Assembly: GCA_905234195.1 (NCBI GenBank)
Contig: CAJOFR010000012.1
Location: forward strand, 1-64,000
Direction: 5' to 3'
Length of the DNA stretch: 64,000 nucleotides
From: an uncultured Selenomonadaceae bacterium
Lineage (GTDB): Bacteria > Bacillota > Negativicutes > Selenomonadales > Selenomonadaceae
Every line of letters begins with the position of its first letter. The stretch's first letter is position 1. Below the pieces are notes generated by a model that did not search any database, had not been told where the DNA came from, and saw nothing but the letters and a program-made list of their open reading frames with translations. A program made the translations under genes and the position numbers. Shown piece by piece: positions 7,541 through 15,653 of this stretch.

Positions 7541-8908
7541 ATGGCTATAATCACCACAGGAAATTATCGTTGTAACATTTGCGGGCGTCGGATCAAAATT
7601 CAGAGTCAAGTCGATATGCCGATTTTGGATCCGAACACCGGATTTGCCGTCTGCAAAAATTGTATCAAGGAGATATACAAGTACATTGAGGAAGACGAGA
7701 AGCACAAGCTCAAGAGCGCGAAAAAAAATTTCGCGAATTCTCTTGGCGAACTGCTGGAAAAAAACAAGCCGCATGTCATTAAACAGTACCTCGACGAATT
7801 TATTATTCAGCAGGATCGCGCGAAAAAAATTCTTTCCGTTGCGACGTACAACCACTACAAGCGCATGAAGTACGACTACGACAACGCGGGCGGCGACGAC
7901 GAAATTGACAAGTCCAACGTGATAATTATCGGACCTACCGGCTGCGGCAAGACCGCCATGCTTAGTCACCTGTCAAAACTTTTGGACATACCCTTTGCCG
8001 TAACTGATGCATCCAGTCTGACGGAGGCGGGGTTTGTCGGCGCGGACGTCGAAGTAGCCGTAAGAAATCTTTATTACGCGGCGGGGCAGAACATTGAGAA
8101 AACCGAACACGGGATTATTTATCTCGACGAGTTCGACAAAATCGCGCGCAAGTCCGGCGAAAATAATTCTATCACCGCAGATCCGGGACATGAAGGCGTT
8201 CAGCAAGGGCTTTTGAAGATGCTTGAAGGCAGCGTCGTGGAGTTCACCGCGCGCGGGCAACGCAAGCACCCCGAAGCCCCGACAATTAAAGTCAACACGA
8301 GAAATATTTTGTTCATTGTTGGCGGAGCGTTCGTCGGCTTAGATAAAATTGTTGCCAAGAGGATTAGGAAAGGCGAGGCGAGTTTGGGTTTTGGCGTCGA
8401 CGTTCAATCTAAGGACGACAGCGACGAAAAGTTCAACGAGCTGATTCACCAGGTGCGCCCCGAAGATTTGATGAAGTACGGGATTATTCCGGAAATTATC
8501 GGACGCCTGCCCGTCATTTGCACGCTGGAAACTCTTGACGAAAATGCTTTGCTTAGAATTTTGACGGAGCCGAGAAATGCGCCCGTCAAGCAATATCAAA
8601 AACTTTTGGCTATGGATAATGTTCAGCTGGAGTTTGAAGAAAATGCGTTGCGTGCCGTCGCGAAAAAGGCTATCGAGCGCAAGACCGGCGCGCGCTCTCT
8701 CAAGGGGATTATCGAAGATACTATGCTTGACGTCATGTTTGAAATTCCGAAGTCCGACGCGCCCCGCAAGCTGATTATAACTGAAGAGTGCATTAACGAG
8801 GACGCGGAGCCGAAAATTGTTTACCTTGATCCCGAAGAAAAAGTTTCCCTTGAAAAAGAGGACGCGCCGCCTTTTATCGAGGAAGATAACGAAAACGAAT
8901 CCGCTTGA
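7541..8908 (+). CDS. ClpX-like AAA+ unfoldase, divergent
   Basis: 455 residues aligning over the full length with ClpX. There is an N-terminal zinc domain with Cys11, Cys14, Cys38 and Cys41, a Walker A GPTGCGKT near residue 131 (Cys replacing the usual Ser), Walker B IIYLDEFDKI, the RKH loop (GQRKHPEA) and a sensor-2 segment ARKTGARSLK-like (IERKTGARSLKG). The substrate-gripping pore loop is GFVG instead of GYVG, and the ClpP-docking loop reads LGFG instead of IGFG. ClpX unfolds tagged proteins and feeds them to ClpP. These changes and the absence of clpP or tig nearby suggest a second, specialised ClpX rather than the housekeeping one. The ATG follows GAAGGAGC. A 40-residue acidic tail ends the protein. 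Confidence 0.85.
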   Translation: MAIITTGNYRCNICGRRIKIQSQVDMPILDPNTGFAVCKNCIKEIYKYIEEDEKHKLKSAKKNFANSLGELLEKNKPHVIKQYLDEFIIQQDRAKKILSVATYNHYKRMKYDYDNAGGDDEIDKSNVIIIGPTGCGKTAMLSHLSKLLDIPFAVTDASSLTEAGFVGADVEVAVRNLYYAAGQNIEKTEHGIIYLDEFDKIARKSGENNSITADPGHEGVQQGLLKMLEGSVVEFTARGQRKHPEAPTIKVNTRNILFIVGGAFVGLDKIVAKRIRKGEASLGFGVDVQSKDDSDEKFNELIHQVRPEDLMKYGIIPEIIGRLPVICTLETLDENALLRILTEPRNAPVKQYQKLLAMDNVQLEFEENALRAVAKKAIERKTGARSLKGIIEDTMLDVMFEIPKSDAPRKLIITEECINEDAEPKIVYLDPEEKVSLEKEDAPPFIEEDNENESA

Positions 8909-8923
8909 TAAAAAATTTGGAGA

Positions 8924-9193
8924 TTAAATTTTGTGCATGGCGTCAAAAATATCCTGGTGTTGGGTTTTAATTTCGACGCCGATTTCTTCGCCCTGCGCCT
9001 TAAGGGCGGCTTGCAAGTCGACGAGGCTGATTTTAGATTCGTTGGCTTCGGCGAAAAGAATCATGTTAAAAAAGCCGTTCAAAATATTTTGGCTGATACT
9101 AAGTATGTTGACATTGTTATCGGCGAGGATTTTTGTCACCGCCGCGATAATTCCGACGCGATCCTTGCCGACAACAGTCACAATCAATTTCAT
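8924..9193 (-). CDS. ACT-domain protein, UPF0237 family
   Basis: 89 residues forming a single ACT-like regulatory domain: KLIVTVVGKDRVGIIAAVTK at the start, NNVNILSISQNIL in the middle, and a conserved end GVEIKTQHQDIFDAMHKI. ACT domains bind small ligands, often amino acids. The same-length relatives are free-standing proteins of unknown function. I start at the ATG at 9193-9191 with AGAGGTGA upstream; the upstream extension of the frame (31 residues) lies in the promoter region. It is divergent from the glutamine synthetase gene and may respond to the same amino-acid state, but this is only positional inference. Confidence 0.9.
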   Translation of the reverse strand: MKLIVTVVGKDRVGIIAAVTKILADNNVNILSISQNILNGFFNMILFAEANESKISLVDLQAALKAQGEEIGVEIKTQHQDIFDAMHKI

Positions 9194-9211
9194 TTGAATC
9201 ACCTCTGCAAC

Positions 9212-9240
9212 AATATACCACAAGTCAAAAATTTTGTCGA
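9212..9240 (-). promoter_or_regulatory. Promoter of the ACT-domain gene
   Basis: Minus strand TCGACA (9240-9235), 17-base spacer, TATATT (9217-9212). The -35 lies inside the 10-base palindrome TTGTCGACAA (9234-9243). Confidence 0.6.
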
Positions 9241-9262
9241 CAATCATGTTAGCGACTATTGG
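9234..9262 (+). promoter_or_regulatory. Candidate glutamine synthetase promoter sharing the palindrome
   Basis: TTGTCG (9234-9239), 17-base spacer, TATTGG (9257-9262). The match is weak, but its -35 occupies the same palindrome as the divergent ACT-gene promoter. Confidence 0.35.
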
Positions 9263-9331
9263 CAAGAGGTAAGGGATAAGGGGCAAGATTCTTTTCTCTA
9301 AAAACTTTCCCCTAATCCCTAATCTCTAAAA
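9259..9331. repeat. Heptamer array pair before glutamine synthetase gene
   Basis: G-rich units (GGTAAGG, GATAAGG, GGCAAGA) at 9259-9289 are followed after about 15 bases by C-rich units (CTTTCCC, CTAATCC, CTAATCT) at 9305-9331. The leader of the next gene could fold into a long imperfect hairpin here. Confidence 0.75.
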
Positions 9332-9346
9332 AGAGGAGGAGTTTTT

Positions 9347-11230
9347 GTGGCGGAACTTTTGTACACCATTAAAGCGAATACACCGAAGGAAGAAATTATC
9401 AGACAGCTGCGCGAACATCCGGAAATAAAATTTGTGTCGTTAATGGGAATAGACCTTGCGGGGAACGACACCGACGAAAAAATTCCGGTGAGGATTTTCA
9501 TTAAGAACATGGACGAATTTTTTTCGGGGCGCGCAGTGCAAACGGATGGCAGCTCGGTTGTTTTGCCGGGTATAGCGACGCTGAATAACGCCAAAGTCGA
9601 TATGCCGATAGACCATTCGGTAAATTGGTTCGTGGATTATAATTTTGAGCACTACGACAATTTGACAAACTTGCCGGTCGGAACTTTGCGCATACCGAGC
9701 TTTTTGATTCACGAGGGCAAAAGGGTTGACTCCCGCGCGGTTTTGACGGACACTTTGATTAACGTTAAGAAAGAGCTCGTCGATTTATTTCACCGGTACC
9801 ACGAAATTGACGGGCTGGCGGTGAACGGGAAGGACGTCACGGATATTTCTTTCACTTCGGCGACGGAGCTGGAGTTTTGGGTAAAGACGCCGCTGGAAGA
9901 AGCCGCCGTCGAAGAAATGAGCGCGTCGCAAGTCATGCAGGAACAGTATTGGGAGCGGACACACGGCGCAGTTCGTTGCGCGCTGGAGCAGAGTTTGATT
10001 GAGCTGGATAAATACGGCTTGCAAGTCGAGATGGGGCATAAGGAAGTTGGCGGGCTTAAGGCGCAAATTGACGAGTCGGGGCACTTGACGCACGTCTGCG
10101 AACAGCTGGAAATTGATTGGAGATTTGCGGACGCGGTGCAGGCGGCGGACAACGAAATTTTAGTTCGCACCGTCGTCAAGGAAATTTTCCGCGCGAATGG
10201 TCTCGAAGTCAGCTTTAAAGCAAAACCGATGATTGGTCTTGCCGGCAACGGTGAACATACGCATATCGGGCTTGCCGCCATTACCGCAGAAGGCACCGTC
10301 CATAATATTTTCACCGCGAAAAATCCCGAAAAGGATTACATGAGCGCGGTCGGCTACGGCGCGTTGATGGGCTTGCTGAAAAATTACGAGGTCATTAATC
10401 CTTTCGTCAGTGCGACAAATGATTCGCTTAATCGTCTTAAGCCGGGCTTTGAGGCTCCCGTTTGTATCGTGACTTCGCTTGGACACACGCCGAAAATTCC
10501 CAGCCGCAACCGCACGATTCTTGTCAGCTTGATTCGCGATTTGGAAAACTCTATGGCGACGAGATTTGAGTTGCGCGGCTGTAACCCCTACTCGAATATT
10601 TATTTGGTTCTGGCGGCGGCGTATTCGGCTATTCTCGACGGAATTAAAATGGCGGTCAATCACACGACGGACGAACTGCTTGCCGAGCTCAGCAAGAAAG
10701 CCGGCGACGACGGTTTTTATCTCGAAAAGGAGCGCGCCTATCGCAGTGAAGAAGATGTTTTCGAGGACTACACCGAAAAGGAGCGCAATCTGCTTTTTGG
10801 CGAACCCCCCGCCACCGTTTGGGAGAACATGGAGGCTTTCAACAAGTACCCCGACAAAGTTAAAATCATTTCTTGCGGCGGCGCGTTGCACGAGAGAATT
10901 ATAACTGCCTTCCGCGACGGCGCGTTACTTCGCTGGAAAATTGAACTTATCTCCAGAATTTTGCCGGAGATGCGCGAAATTGTTCGCAGGGCAAAAAAAA
11001 TCGACGCCCCGTTTGTCACGGATCAAGACGCTTATAATTGGAATAAGATTCTCATGCTCCGCATCGAACTCGCGAAAGATTCAATCGACGAAAAATCTTT
11101 GTTCACTCGTCTGATTAACGCGCTTCATGCCGGAAAATACGAGAGTGCATCGAAAATTCAAGTCGAGATTTACAAAAAAATCGAGGAGCTGAAAATTTTA
11201 TACGACGCCTACGAAAAAAATATCATCTGA
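9347..11230 (+). CDS. Large glutamine synthetase family protein
   Basis: 627 residues. The glutamine synthetase catalytic core is clear: an ATELEFWV strand with the metal-binding Glu, VEMGHKEVGGLKAQI, NGEHTHIGL (equivalent to the NGxGxH ATP/glutamate segment), and RFELRGCNPYSNIYLVLAA (equivalent to the RxExRxxDxxxNPYL end of the active site). It would make glutamine from glutamate, ammonia and ATP. It is longer than the usual GSI (about 440-470), with an extra C-terminal helical region of roughly 130 residues. No GSI adenylylation loop is recognised. GTG start with GAGGAGG 8 bases upstream. The leader carries heptamer arrays. A role as the main assimilatory enzyme or as a related amide ligase cannot be separated from sequence alone. 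Confidence 0.88.
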   Translation: MAELLYTIKANTPKEEIIRQLREHPEIKFVSLMGIDLAGNDTDEKIPVRIFIKNMDEFFSGRAVQTDGSSVVLPGIATLNNAKVDMPIDHSVNWFVDYNFEHYDNLTNLPVGTLRIPSFLIHEGKRVDSRAVLTDTLINVKKELVDLFHRYHEIDGLAVNGKDVTDISFTSATELEFWVKTPLEEAAVEEMSASQVMQEQYWERTHGAVRCALEQSLIELDKYGLQVEMGHKEVGGLKAQIDESGHLTHVCEQLEIDWRFADAVQAADNEILVRTVVKEIFRANGLEVSFKAKPMIGLAGNGEHTHIGLAAITAEGTVHNIFTAKNPEKDYMSAVGYGALMGLLKNYEVINPFVSATNDSLNRLKPGFEAPVCIVTSLGHTPKIPSRNRTILVSLIRDLENSMATRFELRGCNPYSNIYLVLAAAYSAILDGIKMAVNHTTDELLAELSKKAGDDGFYLEKERAYRSEEDVFEDYTEKERNLLFGEPPATVWENMEAFNKYPDKVKIISCGGALHERIITAFRDGALLRWKIELISRILPEMREIVRRAKKIDAPFVTDQDAYNWNKILMLRIELAKDSIDEKSLFTRLINALHAGKYESASKIQVEIYKKIEELKILYDAYEKNII

Positions 11231-11258
11231 AATTTTCAGCCCGACGCAAAAAAAATTA

Positions 11259-11293
11259 CCGCCCAATATTTTTGGAGCGGCTTTTTTATTTTT
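11259..11293 (+). terminator. Terminator after glutamine synthetase gene
   Basis: CCGC-CAA (from 11259) pairs with TTG-GCGG (to 11280), followed by CTTTTTTATTTTT. Confidence 0.85.
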
Positions 11294-11295
11294 AG

Positions 11296-11970
11296 TCACG
11301 ATATTTTATTTTTGTCCAGGCGCATCCAATTTTCTCCGAGTTCGATTATTCCTTCGAGTTCCATTTGAGAAATTTCCCGCGTCAGTGCGCTGCGGTTGCA
11401 TTCCAATTCTTTCGCGAGTTGCACCCTGCCGGGCACTTTCACTTTTTCGGATTGTTGACGCTTTTCGCGCTGGAGCAGGTACAAAATTAATCGTTCGCGT
11501 AAACTTTTTTGCGACAATAATTCTATTTTTTGCATCATCAAAACACATTTGCGGCTGAATGACTCCAAAAAATTTTTCATCACAATTCCGTGAGTCCGTC
11601 CGAGTTTTGGTCCCGCGACGAGTAAAGAGTTGTAGGGTATCCACATGACCGCCGCGTCCGCAGTCAGTTGTATCGAAGTTGCTATGGCGTCGTCCGCCAA
11701 AATCGCCGAAGTTATCCCGAACATTGCGCCGCGCTCCAGCGTGTGCCCTATTGATTCGTTGCCGAAACGATCCAGCGCGAGTATTTGCGCCGAGCCGCTC
11801 AACAGCACCCCGATATTTTTATTCAGCTCGAACGCCTTTAGCACGCGCTCCCCTTTCGGATAACTTTTTATTTTCGCGCCGGTCGACTCCAAAAAATGTT
11901 CAATCTCCCCGACGGATAATCCTTTGAACAGCGGAATTTCTTGCAGACAAAAATTATTCAAGACAATCAT
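11296..11970 (-). CDS. Crp/Fnr-family transcriptional regulator
   Basis: 224 residues: an N-terminal cyclic-nucleotide-binding-type beta barrel (GLSVGEIEHFLESTGAKIKS, then LLSGSAQILALDRFGNES), a long dimer helix, and a C-terminal winged helix-turn-helix (RVQLAKELECNRSALTREIS). The four-cysteine cluster of oxygen-sensing Fnr is not present, so the signal is unknown. The ATG at 11970 overlaps the end of the iron-sulfur gene upstream, and a TTG at 11961 is a possible alternative with AAGGGA at better spacing. As the last gene of the methionine sulfoxide repair operon, it may control that operon in response to oxidative or nitrosative conditions; this is inferred from position. Confidence 0.88.
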   Translation of the reverse strand: MIVLNNFCLQEIPLFKGLSVGEIEHFLESTGAKIKSYPKGERVLKAFELNKNIGVLLSGSAQILALDRFGNESIGHTLERGAMFGITSAILADDAIATSIQLTADAAVMWIPYNSLLVAGPKLGRTHGIVMKNFLESFSRKCVLMMQKIELLSQKSLRERLILYLLQREKRQQSEKVKVPGRVQLAKELECNRSALTREISQMELEGIIELGENWMRLDKNKIS

Positions 11971-12808
11971 CCCTTTTTTCCAGACTTGTAGAAAAATTTA
12001 TCGCGATAGCTTTTTTCGGACAAGCCGCCGCGCATTCCCCGCAACGAATACATTCGGCGGAATCATTTTGCCGGACGGGGTCGACGTTCATGCCGCAGAT
12101 TTTTTTGCAACGCCCGCAATTTATGCAAAGATTTTCGTCGACAGTCAGCCGATAAAAGCTTATCCGATTCAACAATCCGTAAATCGCGCCGAGCGGACAA
12201 AGTACCCTGCAGAAAAATCTGTAGAAAATCACGCTCCCGAAAATCACGACGACTAAAATAAAAAACTTCCACGCGAACAAACTCCCCACGACTTGCCGAA
12301 GTTCGGGGCGCGTCGCCAAAAGCGGCAGGCTCCCTTCGAGCGTCCCCGCCGGGCAAATGTATTGGCAGAACGCCGGCAACCCGACGCCCGCATAATTCGT
12401 CAGAGTCAGCGGCAAAATCAAAACGAAGACCGCCAACACGAAATATTTTGCGTACATCAGCGGACGCCACAAAATTTTTTTCGGCGTCGGGATTTTGTGC
12501 AACAGCTCCTGAAAAAATCCGAACGGGCACAAAAATCCGCAGACCGCCCGCCCAAATAAAATTCCGAACGCCAAAATTATTCCTGCCGCGTAAAATCCGA
12601 AATTGAATCCCGAAGTCGCGGCAACCGCCTGCATTGCTCCGATTGGGCAGGAAAAACTTGCCGCAGGACACGAATAGCAGTTCAAGCCAGGCGCGCAGAA
12701 ATTTTTCAGTTCGCCCTTGTAGATTTTTCCCGACGCCAAATTTAAAACCTGCGCGTTTGTAAATCCGAACGCCGCCAGTTGAATTAATCGCCTCCGAAAA
12801 ATTTTCAT
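11954..12808 (-). CDS. Membrane 4Fe-4S protein, NapH/YccM-like
   Basis: 284 residues with five or so membrane segments and several cysteine groups facing the cytoplasm: CYSCPAASFSCP, CGFLCPFG, CQYICPAG, CRVLCPLG, then two classical ferredoxin motifs at the C-terminus (CINCGRCKKICGM and CIRCGECAAACP). Proteins of this type (NapH, MauN, YccM, NosR C-terminus) move electrons across or along the membrane. Here it lies in one operon with a periplasmic-type thioredoxin and MsrAB, so it probably supplies the reducing power they need outside the cytoplasm. That is inference from context. Start is ATG 12808 (GTG 12811 also possible). The last codons overlap the Crp/Fnr gene. Confidence 0.88.
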   Translation of the reverse strand: MKIFRRRLIQLAAFGFTNAQVLNLASGKIYKGELKNFCAPGLNCYSCPAASFSCPIGAMQAVAATSGFNFGFYAAGIILAFGILFGRAVCGFLCPFGFFQELLHKIPTPKKILWRPLMYAKYFVLAVFVLILPLTLTNYAGVGLPAFCQYICPAGTLEGSLPLLATRPELRQVVGSLFAWKFFILVVVIFGSVIFYRFFCRVLCPLGAIYGLLNRISFYRLTVDENLCINCGRCKKICGMNVDPVRQNDSAECIRCGECAAACPKKAIAINFSTSLEKRDDCLE

Positions 12809-12812
12809 CACG

Positions 12813-12950
12813 TCAACCCAGCCCGATACATTCCATGCAAATCCGCGCCGCCTTCTGAAAAATTATCGCCACTTCTCCGCGCGTGACGCCGTGAAAAATA
12901 AATCCGCCCGCCGTCAAAATTACGACGGCTTGAAAAATTTTTCTGCTCAT
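12813..12950 (-). CDS. Small CXXC membrane peptide, CD1871A-like
   Basis: A 45-residue frame too short for routine gene lists. It starts at ATG 12950-12948, overlapping the TGA of the thioredoxin gene (ATGA), and ends with TGA just before the iron-sulfur gene. The peptide has one membrane segment (IFQAVVILTAGGFIFHGVTR), then GEVAIIFQKAARICMECIGLG. The C-terminal ICxECIGxG with its CXXC pair is what I know from the CD1871A family, which occurs next to thioredoxin-like and iron-sulfur genes in Clostridia and Negativicutes. Tight coupling on both sides supports translation. A redox relay between the membrane iron-sulfur protein and the thioredoxin is plausible but unproven. Confidence 0.85.
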   Translation of the reverse strand: MSRKIFQAVVILTAGGFIFHGVTRGEVAIIFQKAARICMECIGLG

Positions 12951-13468
12951 TTCAAAAAGTTTTCGACGGCTTGTTTGTACTTCGCCACGTCCGCGCCGAT
13001 AACCGCCTCGCCCACGATATTCCCCTGCGCGTCAACAAAAATCGTCGTCGGCACAAACTCAACCTTCTGCAGATATTCCGCGACCTGTTCATTCGGCAAA
13101 AGGTTCACGAAATCGGCGTTGGCTTCGGTCAGAATTTTTTTCGCGGCGTCAATCGTCTGCGCATCGTCCTTGCCGCGCACGTCACAAATCAGCCCGATAA
13201 TCTGCGCGTCGGCGGGCATATTCCGCGCCCATTCGCCGAGCTCCGGCATCTCGCCAATACACGGCGGGCAAAAAGTTCCCCAAATGTTCACGACGGTAAT
13301 TTTTTTCTGCGCGAAAATTTTGTTGGTGACTTCGTTGCCCTTCAAGTCAACCGTCGCGAAAGTGGGAAATTTTTCAGCGGCGTTCGACGCAGAATTTTTT
13401 TCACTGCAGCCGGCAAAAATTATCCCCGTCAAAACGCAAGTCAGAATCAAAATCAAAAGTTTTCTCAA
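12947..13468 (-). CDS. TlpA-like thioredoxin-fold lipoprotein
   Basis: 173 residues with a lipoprotein signal (hydrophobic stretch, then IIFAGC with the lipidated Cys21) and a TlpA/ResA-type thioredoxin domain. The active site is WGTFCPPC (Cys67, Cys70), and the cis-Pro loop is FVPTTIFVD. It is expected to be anchored outside the cytoplasmic membrane and to reduce disulfides. Its likely client is the MsrAB lipoprotein encoded 6 bases upstream. TTG start at 13468-13466, with the GAGGAG site lying inside the last codons of msrAB, which implies coupled translation. Confidence 0.92.
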   Translation of the reverse strand: MRKLLILILTCVLTGIIFAGCSEKNSASNAAEKFPTFATVDLKGNEVTNKIFAQKKITVVNIWGTFCPPCIGEMPELGEWARNMPADAQIIGLICDVRGKDDAQTIDAAKKILTEANADFVNLLPNEQVAEYLQKVEFVPTTIFVDAQGNIVGEAVIGADVAKYKQAVENFLK

Positions 13469-13474
13469 AAAAAC

Positions 13475-14593
13475 TCACTCCTCGTCAAAAATATCGAGAT
13501 AATCGCCGTAACCTTCGGCGGACATTTTTTCTTTAGGGACGAAACGAAGAGACGCGCTGTTAATGCAATAGCGGAGCCCGCCAAATTTTTTGGAACCGTC
13601 GTCGAAAACGTGACCTAAGTGCGCGCCGCTCGCCTTCGCGATAACTTCCGTGCGCGTCATTCCAAAAGATTTGTCCTCGCGCTCAATCAAAACACTTTCG
13701 TCAATCGGGCGGGAGAACGCCGGCCAACCGCAACCCGATTCAAATTTTGCCGTCGACACGAAAAGCGGCTGCCCCGTCGTAATGTCGCAATAAATCCCCT
13801 CGCGAAATTCTTTATCGTACGCATTTTGATAGGGCGGCTCGGTCGCTGCCTCCTGCGTCACGGCGTACTGAAGTTGCGTCAAAATTTTTTTCAGCTCGTC
13901 TTGATTCGGCTTGTCGTAAATTTTTCCCCGCGCGTGATTTTCGGCGGCATGACGATTTTTTTTGTGCAGTTCGTCGAAAAGATAATTCGGGATATGACAA
14001 TAGCCGTTGAGATTTTTCGTAAGATACTTTTGGTGCTCCTCTTCGGCGCGATAAAAATTCACAATCGCCCCCGATTCGACGGCAAGCGGCTCTTTATATT
14101 TTGTCTGCAGATTTTGCAACGCGGTTTCGATAATTTCCGCGTCGCTCTCGTCTGAAAAATAAATCCCCGTACGATATTGAACGCCGCGATCATTTCCCTG
14201 CCGATTCTTGCTCACCGGATTAATCGTCTTGAAAAATTCGTCAAGCAGTTCGCGCAGAGAAATCTTTTCCGGATTATAAACAACGTGGACGGTTTCGGCG
14301 TGCCCGCTGTCGTTGCAGACTGCGCGGTAGGTTGGATTTTCCGAATAGCCGTTCGCGTAACCGACCTCCGTCGCCTCGACGCCGTCAAGCAAACTCAAAT
14401 ACATTTCCGTCCCCCAAAAACATCCGCCCGCCAAATAAATTTCGGCTTGTCCTGCGGCGACGGAATTTTTTTGCACAATCCCCTGCGGCATTACAGTTTG
14501 CGAAGAAGTTTTTCCGCAGGAGGCAAAAATTATTGCCGTCGTTACAAAAAAAATTATCAGCAAAGTCGTCACGAAAAAATTTCCCCCTTGCAT
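13475..14593 (-). CDS. msrAB: Fused methionine sulfoxide reductase MsrA-MsrB, lipoprotein
   Basis: 372 residues. A lipoprotein signal (hydrophobic residues 8-24, IIFASC with Cys26) is followed by an MsrA domain with the active-site GCFWG (Cys58) and the GYANGYSENPTY region. A linker then leads to an MsrB domain with SGCGWPAFSRPI and RYCINSASLRF (catalytic Cys about 343). MsrA reduces the S and MsrB the R form of methionine sulfoxide, so the fusion repairs oxidised proteins in the cell envelope. The two CxxC pairs that hold zinc in many MsrB proteins are absent. It is the first gene of a six-product operon, with ATG start, GGAG site and a good promoter. Confidence 0.95.
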   Translation of the reverse strand: MQGGNFFVTTLLIIFFVTTAIIFASCGKTSSQTVMPQGIVQKNSVAAGQAEIYLAGGCFWGTEMYLSLLDGVEATEVGYANGYSENPTYRAVCNDSGHAETVHVVYNPEKISLRELLDEFFKTINPVSKNRQGNDRGVQYRTGIYFSDESDAEIIETALQNLQTKYKEPLAVESGAIVNFYRAEEEHQKYLTKNLNGYCHIPNYLFDELHKKNRHAAENHARGKIYDKPNQDELKKILTQLQYAVTQEAATEPPYQNAYDKEFREGIYCDITTGQPLFVSTAKFESGCGWPAFSRPIDESVLIEREDKSFGMTRTEVIAKASGAHLGHVFDDGSKKFGGLRYCINSASLRFVPKEKMSAEGYGDYLDIFDEE

Positions 14594-14619
14594 AACAATC
14601 GCTCCAAAATTTTTCTCTA

Positions 14620-14648
14620 ATTTTATTTTGGAAGGCGGAAAATTGCAA
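14620..14648 (-). promoter_or_regulatory. Promoter of the msrAB operon
   Basis: Minus strand TTGCAA (14648-14643), 17-base spacer, TAAAAT (14625-14620), 27 bases before the msrAB ATG. Confidence 0.7.
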
Positions 14649-14726
14649 GCCTTATCCCCCCGCGCGGCTTAAAAAATTTTTCCGGACGTTGTAAAATTCC
14701 TACAGTAAAATTTTTTGGAGTGGCTT

Positions 14727-15653
14727 ATGCGAAAATATATTTTCAGCCGATTGATTCAGCTGGTGCCGATTTTATTCGGGATAACTTTTTTCACGTTCGC
14801 AATGATGCAATTCGCGGCGGGCGACGCCGTCGATATAATCTACGAACAATCCGGCAGCGTCGCGGAAGAAATCAAAGCGGCAAGGCGCGCAGAACTCGGA
14901 CTCGACAAACCATTTTTAGTTCAGTACGGAAATTGGCTGAAGGGAATTTTAACGGGAGACTTGGGACGCTCTTTTATCAGCGGCAAATTAGTTTTCGAGA
15001 CCTTCGCGGAAAAACTGCCGGCAACTTTTGAATTAATGTTCGTTTCAATTTTGTTGACGATTTTTTTCGCTACGCCGCTCGGAATTTTGGCGGCGGTGAA
15101 TCAAAATCGCCCGCTGGATTATTTAATCCGCACGCTTAGTTTCGTCGGCAACTCCCTGCCAAATTTTTTCGTGGGACTCCTGCTGATTTACTTCCTCGCG
15201 CTGAAATTAAAACTGTTGCCGATAATCGGGCAAAACGTAATCATGCCCGCGCTGACTTTAACAATCGCAATGGGCGCGAAGTACACGCGGCAAATTCGCG
15301 CGGTCGTCCTCGAAGAACTGAACAAACCCTACGTCGTCGGAGCAAGGTCGCGCGGCGTGTCGGAGTTCACGATTTTAACGAAAAGCGTCCTGCGCTCAAC
15401 GCTAATCGTGATAATAACTTTGCTCGCGCTGTCAACGGGCTCGCTCTTGGGCGGCACGGCGATAGTCGAAACAATTTTCATGTGGGACGGCGTCGGCAAA
15501 ATGGCAGTCGACGCGATTTTGATGCGCGATTATCCGCTGATTCAAGCGTACGTCGTTTGGATGGCAATAATTTACGTCGTGATAAATTTGTTGGCAGACT
15601 TGCTTTATCGTTGGCTTGACCCGCGCGTAAAATATGGAGGCGATTCGGCTTGA
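14727..15653 (+). CDS. ABC transporter permease, DppB/NikB-like
   Basis: 308 residues, six membrane segments, with the N-terminal FSRLIQLVPILFGITFFTF typical of the B-type permeases of peptide/nickel (Dpp/Opp/Nik) importers and an EAA-like loop near EELNKPYVVGARSRGVS that contacts the ATPase. It would form the channel with the next gene product. ATG 14727 with TTGGAG 7 bases upstream is preferred to the in-frame upstream codon at 14715. No binding protein and no ATPase genes occur in this window, so substrate (peptide, nickel or other) is open. Confidence 0.88.
   Translation: MRKYIFSRLIQLVPILFGITFFTFAMMQFAAGDAVDIIYEQSGSVAEEIKAARRAELGLDKPFLVQYGNWLKGILTGDLGRSFISGKLVFETFAEKLPATFELMFVSILLTIFFATPLGILAAVNQNRPLDYLIRTLSFVGNSLPNFFVGLLLIYFLALKLKLLPIIGQNVIMPALTLTIAMGAKYTRQIRAVVLEELNKPYVVGARSRGVSEFTILTKSVLRSTLIVIITLLALSTGSLLGGTAIVETIFMWDGVGKMAVDAILMRDYPLIQAYVVWMAIIYVVINLLADLLYRWLDPRVKYGGDSA

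Noticed and set aside
14648-14680. AAGCC/GGCTT hairpin between msrAB and the permease genes as terminator
   Set aside because: It lies between divergent genes, has a five-pair stem and no transcript that would need ending there.
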